This document shows, one piece after another, positions 60,005-64,000 of a stretch of DNA of 64,000 bases. Below the pieces are notes generated by a model, which ran no database searches, was not told where the DNA came from, and saw only the letters and a list, made by a program, of their open reading frames with translations. Every line of letters starts with the position of its first letter. The stretch's first letter is position 1. The position numbers and the translations under genes were made by a program. Location of the stretch: the NCBI GenBank assembly GCA_040388605.1, contig JAZKBN010000015.1:1-64000 (forward strand), read 5' to 3'. This stretch comes from JAZKBN01 sp040388605. Its GTDB lineage: Bacteria > Bacteroidota > Bacteroidia > Cytophagales > Flexibacteraceae.

Positions 60005-61114
60005 TCAATTTTTTGTACTTACCTGCTTTTGGGTTCTGCCTGTAAAAGCCATCCATGTTACAATGATGCCGGCTAATATAAGCGGTATGCTCAGGTATTG
60101 GCCCATATTCAGCGGCAGGTTGTTTTCGAATTCCACCTGGTTCTCTTTGAGAAACTCGTAGAAGAAGCGCAAAGTAAATACCCATATTACAAATATACCG
60201 AAGAGGCTCCCCGGGGGCGTGTTTTCGCGCCAACGGTTCCAGAGATAAAGCAGGAGCAAAAAGAGCACTATGCAGGTTAGGGCCTCGTAAAGCTGGGCCG
60301 GGTGCCGGGGTACCCCGTAAACAAAGAGCGCAGCGGTAATTACCTTGTTTTGCTCACTGATTACTGTTTGCGGAACAGCATCGAAAAAGCGGTAGTTGTC
60401 ATTGGTTTCAGAATAGCCGCGCATGGCGTCGGGCAGGTTGCTTTTCAGGAAATTATCTACGGCGGCATGGTTGATTATTCCGGGCGCAAATGTAAAATCC
60501 ATACGGAGTTTGGGGTAATGAATGCCCTTAACCAGGGTGTCTTTACCGGTGCGCGATATGCCGCTGAGCTTTACCTGTGTTCCGAAATTCTCTTTCACCA
60601 CATCATGCGCGCTGCGGGCAAACACAAAGGTTTGGGGCGCATCGGCCGGCTTGCCTATAATTTCAGAATTCATAAGGTTGCCGAAACGAATTAAAGCACC
60701 GCCCAGGGCAATGGTAATTACCAGCCTGTCGAGCGTGCCGAGATAGCTTTTATTGCGGTTGCGGGCGTAGAGCCAAATGCCGAACAGTATGCCGGCGGTT
60801 GCCCCGTGGCTGGCAAGCCCGCCCTTCCATACTTTAAGAATTTCAATGGGGTGGCTCAGGAAATAACCGGGCTCATAAAACAGGCAATGCCCCAGCCTTG
60901 CGCCTATAACAACAGCCGCAACCATGTAAACCGATATGGCATCGAGCTCGCGGGCGGGCTGCTTTTCGGTTTTAAGAATATGGGCCATTATAAACTGCCC
61001 AACCAGGAATGCCGAGGCAAAGAAAAGCCCGTACCAGCGTACCCCGAAAGCAGGTTCGTCAGAAAAAGCGGCAAGAATTTCAGGGGCTGTATCCCAGAGA
61101 ATAAAAGAAAGCAT
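60005..61114 (-). CDS. lgt: prolipoprotein diacylglyceryl transferase
   Basis: 369 residues, longer than the about 290-residue E. coli enzyme because of a periplasmic insert (about residues 170-240, including TQVKLSGISRTGKDTLVKGI) as is usual in Bacteroidota. Transfers diacylglycerol from phosphatidylglycerol to the lipobox cysteine. Motifs: WKGGLASHGATAGILFG (essential His), ALIRFGNLMNSEIIG (essential Arg), YGVPRHPAQLYEAL and the multi-helix topology. It processes the lipoproteins in this window (gldH, 25080, 61441). Confidence 0.95.
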   Translation of the reverse strand: MLSFILWDTAPEILAAFSDEPAFGVRWYGLFFASAFLVGQFIMAHILKTEKQPARELDAISVYMVAAVVIGARLGHCLFYEPGYFLSHPIEILKVWKGGLASHGATAGILFGIWLYARNRNKSYLGTLDRLVITIALGGALIRFGNLMNSEIIGKPADAPQTFVFARSAHDVVKENFGTQVKLSGISRTGKDTLVKGIHYPKLRMDFTFAPGIINHAAVDNFLKSNLPDAMRGYSETNDNYRFFDAVPQTVISEQNKVITAALFVYGVPRHPAQLYEALTCIVLFLLLLYLWNRWRENTPPGSLFGIFVIWVFTLRFFYEFLKENQVEFENNLPLNMGQYLSIPLILAGIIVTWMAFTGRTQKQVSTKN

Positions 61115-61440
61115 AGTGAAACAGGCTGAGGCAACCGGGTTAATTTTTTACCGGCAGCCTAACGGGCAGGCAAGGTACGGTCAAATACAGAAAATTGCCC
61201 GATTAAATGTACGAGGAGGCATAGTGCAGGGTTTTATGGCTTATTTTCTTTTTAAACTACAAAAATGTGAACATTACATGTTTACACAGGGCCCTGCTTA
61301 TCTGTATTTCATTGCCGTCTGCAATTGATTGCATAAACGTTACAAAAAGGCATAAAGTACACATCGGTCCTTTTTTCGTTTATTTTAACCATATTTGGCC
61401 CTGATTTCAAAAAAGGTTTTAATCGCCTGCAATTCTTACT
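61115..61440. other. 326-nt divergent intergenic region with an imperfect palindrome
   Basis: Between lgt (minus) and the lipoprotein gene (plus). A 21-bp imperfect palindrome, half-sites TGTGAACAT (61266-61274) and ATGTTTACA (61278-61286), three-base spacer, one mismatch, resembles an operator for a dimeric regulator. CATATTTG (61390-61397) before the lipoprotein gene is one base off the -7 consensus. Confidence 0.5.
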
Positions 61441-63183
61441 ATGTCACAACTTTACCGCCACATTTTTAGCCGGGCTTCTATAGTGCCTGCAATGGTTCTG
61501 GCCTTCTTTTTTTCGGCCTGCGACCTCACAGATCTCGACAAAAGCAAATTCGACAGCTATACGCCTGATTTTGCCACCCAAATTATTAATGCCGATATGA
61601 ACCTCGGCAATATTGTGGCAGAACGTGTTAAAGACAGCTCATTGCGCGTTTTTACCGGCGCCGATAAGTTTTACTACTTCAGCGCCACTACTATAAAGTA
61701 CAGCAAAACCCTTGAAGAGGCATTGGCCCTGCCAAGGTCGCAGCCCGGAAATCTTGATTTCCCGGCCTTCCCGGCTTCTGTACCGGCTACCGCCACTACC
61801 ATGAACCGTACATGGACATTCGATGCAGGCGATGCGGATGCTGCCCTGACAGAAAAGCGCAAGCTGAAATACATTCTTATGAAAAGCGGCAACATCAGCG
61901 TAAGGGTTAACAGCAATAATTTAGGTACCAGGGTAAAAGCTACCATGACCTTTTTGGGCATTGCCAAACCCGAAACGCCGAACACCAATTTCAGCGTAAG
62001 TGTTACCCTGCCCGCTACCGATACCGTGGTAAACTTTACTGCCAACCTTACCGGCTATGCCATTGATTTCTCAAAATCCACAACCAATAACTCGGTAACT
62101 GTTCAGCTTAATATGGAGCCCATTCCGGCAACGGGCGGCACCTATAATGCAGGCGGGCGTGTAACCTCAGAGGTTAACTTAGAATCTATGGACATTAAAT
62201 ACATAGAAGGTTATTTGGGCGCATTCCACATGAGCGTAGATGAGGCAGATACCCTTGCCCTTAAATTTTTCAACAACTCATTCGACCCTACGAATGAAAT
62301 GTATTTCATTAACCCAAGGGTTGAATGCTCTATTTACAGCAGCGTGGGCGCCCCAATTATTATGCGCCTGAGCAAAGTGCGCTCTTATACCAAAGCCGGG
62401 CAGGTGGCAGATTTGAAGGTTACCAACCCTGCCCTGAATAACCCCCTATACATAAATGTTAACCCGGCCGAAAGAAACCCACTTCTGCTTGGCCTTGCGC
62501 CCACTTCTCTCACACGCGGCTATTCATACAGCCGTGTAGACAGCACCAACAGCAACATTACCGCTGTAGCAGGTAAAATTGGCGGCGTGCTTTCCACAGC
62601 GCCTAACCGAATTGGCTATACCTTTAATGTAGGCTCAGACAGCAGCAGGCATATTGACTATTGGGGCTTCGATACCAGCCGCATAGGTTTTGTAGGCCAC
62701 CTTACCCTGCCCCTCGACGGCCGTGTAACCTCTTTCACCGTTCAGGATACCATTACCCTGAACCTGCCTGAATACGACGCAAACGCCGATGTTGAAAAAG
62801 TAATTATTAAGCTGCATGCCGAAAACGGCCTGCCGGTTAATGCCGCCGCCAACCTCTATTTCATTACCGATACTGATGAACGTATAGACTCTTTGGTGGA
62901 AAGCAAGCTTACAGATGCCAATGCCATCATTATTAAAGGGGCAATGCCCGGTTCCGACGGCAAAGTGCCGGCCGGGGTATCAGAAAAAACAGATCGCAAG
63001 TTTGCCGTAACGCATGAGCGCTATAAAAACCTGCTTGATAAGAAAGTAACAAAAGCAATTTTCAAAGCCAGGCTTACCACTACCAATGCGGCTGCCGGCA
63101 CTATTTCGCGCATCTATCCTGAATACCGCCTCAAGTTGCAGGTGGGGGTAAGAATAGGGGCCAAAATTAACCTGAACGACTAA
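61441..63183 (+). CDS. large lipoprotein, unknown
   Basis: 580 residues. Lipoprotein signal MSQLYRHIFSRASIVPAMVL with lipobox FFSACD. The mature protein is beta-rich with repeated Thr/Asn/Asp strands (GTRVKATMTFLG, TNFSVSVTLPAT, TNNSVTVQLNMEPI, RSYTKAGQVADLKVT), like a set of immunoglobulin- or cadherin-like domains. No enzyme motif. The next gene, on the same strand, encodes an outer-membrane-type protein, and the pair may work together at the cell surface. Confidence 0.6.
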   Translation: MSQLYRHIFSRASIVPAMVLAFFFSACDLTDLDKSKFDSYTPDFATQIINADMNLGNIVAERVKDSSLRVFTGADKFYYFSATTIKYSKTLEEALALPRSQPGNLDFPAFPASVPATATTMNRTWTFDAGDADAALTEKRKLKYILMKSGNISVRVNSNNLGTRVKATMTFLGIAKPETPNTNFSVSVTLPATDTVVNFTANLTGYAIDFSKSTTNNSVTVQLNMEPIPATGGTYNAGGRVTSEVNLESMDIKYIEGYLGAFHMSVDEADTLALKFFNNSFDPTNEMYFINPRVECSIYSSVGAPIIMRLSKVRSYTKAGQVADLKVTNPALNNPLYINVNPAERNPLLLGLAPTSLTRGYSYSRVDSTNSNITAVAGKIGGVLSTAPNRIGYTFNVGSDSSRHIDYWGFDTSRIGFVGHLTLPLDGRVTSFTVQDTITLNLPEYDANADVEKVIIKLHAENGLPVNAAANLYFITDTDERIDSLVESKLTDANAIIIKGAMPGSDGKVPAGVSEKTDRKFAVTHERYKNLLDKKVTKAIFKARLTTTNAAAGTISRIYPEYRLKLQVGVRIGAKINLND

Positions 63184-63266
63184 CAGGAGCCCTCAAAAAC
63201 AAAGAGAAAGACCCAAAGAAAAACAGGCTGACATATCCCCCCAACAGATAGCCCGAAAGACATATA

Positions 63267-64000
63267 ATGAAAAAACTTTTAAACCTGACAGCTGCCCTCG
63301 CCCTGCTGATTTGCGCGGTAATCCCGGCATCGGCACAAAGCGAAATGACCCTGCCCTTTATGAACAACATTGGGCAGGCCGCTTACAATAACCCTACCCT
63401 GGTGCCTGAATACAAGGTGCAGATTGGCCTGCCGGTTATCAGTAACTTCGGTTACGATTTCCAGAATACAGGCTTCAGCATATCTGATGTTACATACAGC
63501 AAAGGCGACAGCACAATTATTAACCCCGGCCTCGCCATTGGCCAGATGACCAATAAGGAATACCTGCATTGGGGCGCATCTACCGATTTACTTTCGGTAC
63601 GTGTAAAAATTAAAAACGCCTGGTGGATGTTCAACGTGAGCGAAAAGGTTGATTTCCGGTTCGGCTACAGCAAAGACCTTATGCAGCTGGCTTGGGAAGG
63701 CAACGGCCCCTTTATGGATCAGCAGCGCAGCGCCGACCTCAGCAGCACCTCACTAAACGCTGTTCACTACCGCGAATACGGCCTGGGCATAACCCAATTG
63801 CTGGGCGATAAATGGGTAATAGGCGGTCGCCTGAACCTGCTCTTCGGTAAGTCTAATGCGTATATGACCAAGTCTAACATTACGCTCAATACCGATACCA
63901 CATCTTTCCTTGTTTCAGGCAATACAGATTATACCCTGAACTACAGCACCGGCAGCACAGATCCCGACCATGCTTTTGATCTCAAGACAGACAAAGACCT
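63267..64000 (+). CDS. DUF5723-like outer-membrane protein, 3' end outside window
   Basis: At least 244 residues; the frame is open to the last base. Signal peptide (MKKLLNLTAALALLICAVIP then ASAQ) and a mature start typical of DUF5723-type proteins (MTLPFMNNIGQAAYNNPTLVPEYKVQIGLPVISNFG), followed by strands such as WGASTDLLSVRVKIKNAW, YREYGLGITQLLGDKWVIGG and FGKSNAYMTKSNITL. Barrel-type outer-membrane protein. 83 nt after the lipoprotein gene, so probably co-transcribed. The C-terminus is not seen. Confidence 0.7.
   Translation, partial: MKKLLNLTAALALLICAVIPASAQSEMTLPFMNNIGQAAYNNPTLVPEYKVQIGLPVISNFGYDFQNTGFSISDVTYSKGDSTIINPGLAIGQMTNKEYLHWGASTDLLSVRVKIKNAWWMFNVSEKVDFRFGYSKDLMQLAWEGNGPFMDQQRSADLSSTSLNAVHYREYGLGITQLLGDKWVIGGRLNLLFGKSNAYMTKSNITLNTDTTSFLVSGNTDYTLNYSTGSTDPDHAFDLKTDKD

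Noticed and set aside
1..64000. tRNA, rRNA or insertion sequence
   Set aside because: No TPsiC-type GTTCRANTC core in tRNA context, rRNA signature, transposase motif or terminal inverted repeat was recognised; a covariance search would be needed to be certain.

Overview
The window is chromosomal DNA from a member of the Bacteroidota, most likely a Chitinophagales/Sphingobacteriales-type gliding bacterium. The evidence is the gliding genes gldF, gldG and gldH, a type IX secretion (T9SS) type-A sorting tail, the long form of IspG, TANNTTTG-type promoters, many DUF-type secreted or outer-membrane proteins, and the murC-ftsQ-ftsA-ftsZ order. I recognised no rRNA, tRNA, CRISPR array, insertion sequence or prophage. 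The exact genus cannot be read from the sequence.

Layout. 0-7.5 kb: the end of a degenerate M23-peptidase-like gene, a small outer-membrane protein, a tandem array of four DUF805 genes (five domains), a large unknown membrane protein, and a PadR/membrane-protein pair with a palindromic operator candidate. 7.6-15 kb: gmhA, an extended SDR, a cysteine desulfurase, glmM, a Fic-domain protein with a triple 12-bp repeat upstream, and recF. 15-26.6 kb: small secreted and outer-membrane proteins, oxidoreductases, a frameshifted repeat-protein gene, ispG, a DUF4139 protein, a lipoprotein and a DUF4234/DUF2752 pair. 27-30.7 kb: gldF, gldG and a DUF4340 protein. 30.8-40.7 kb (minus strand): an HMG-CoA-reductase homologue, ftsZ with a huge helical linker, a second shortened FtsZ paralogue, ftsA, ftsQ, murC and a lone nuoB. 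40.9-50.3 kb: a T9SS cargo protein, two unknown genes, then nuoJ-K-L-M-N. 50.3-56.7 kb: an A+T-rich Panacea-type pair (candidate toxin-antitoxin), uvrA, gldH and a VapBC-type pair. 56.7-61.1 kb: five tandem TonB-C-domain secreted paralogues, a promoter-driven broken small gene, and lgt. 61.4-64 kb: a large lipoprotein followed by a truncated outer-membrane-protein gene.

The housekeeping part is coherent: wall and division (murC, ftsQAZ, glmM), complex I membrane arm, isoprenoid synthesis by the MEP route (ispG), DNA repair (recF, uvrA), lipoprotein maturation (lgt) and gliding/T9SS. The most unusual content is the pair of FtsZ-family genes (one with an approximately 210-residue Ala/Glu/Lys-rich helix in its linker, the other with an altered GTP-binding signature and no C-terminal tail), the HMG-CoA-reductase homologue that stops before its catalytic His region, the Panacea/two-helix membrane protein pair, and the two tandem paralogue arrays. 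Start codons are often uncertain because ribosome-binding sites are weak in this phylum; where the longest frame was implausible a shorter start is given and explained.
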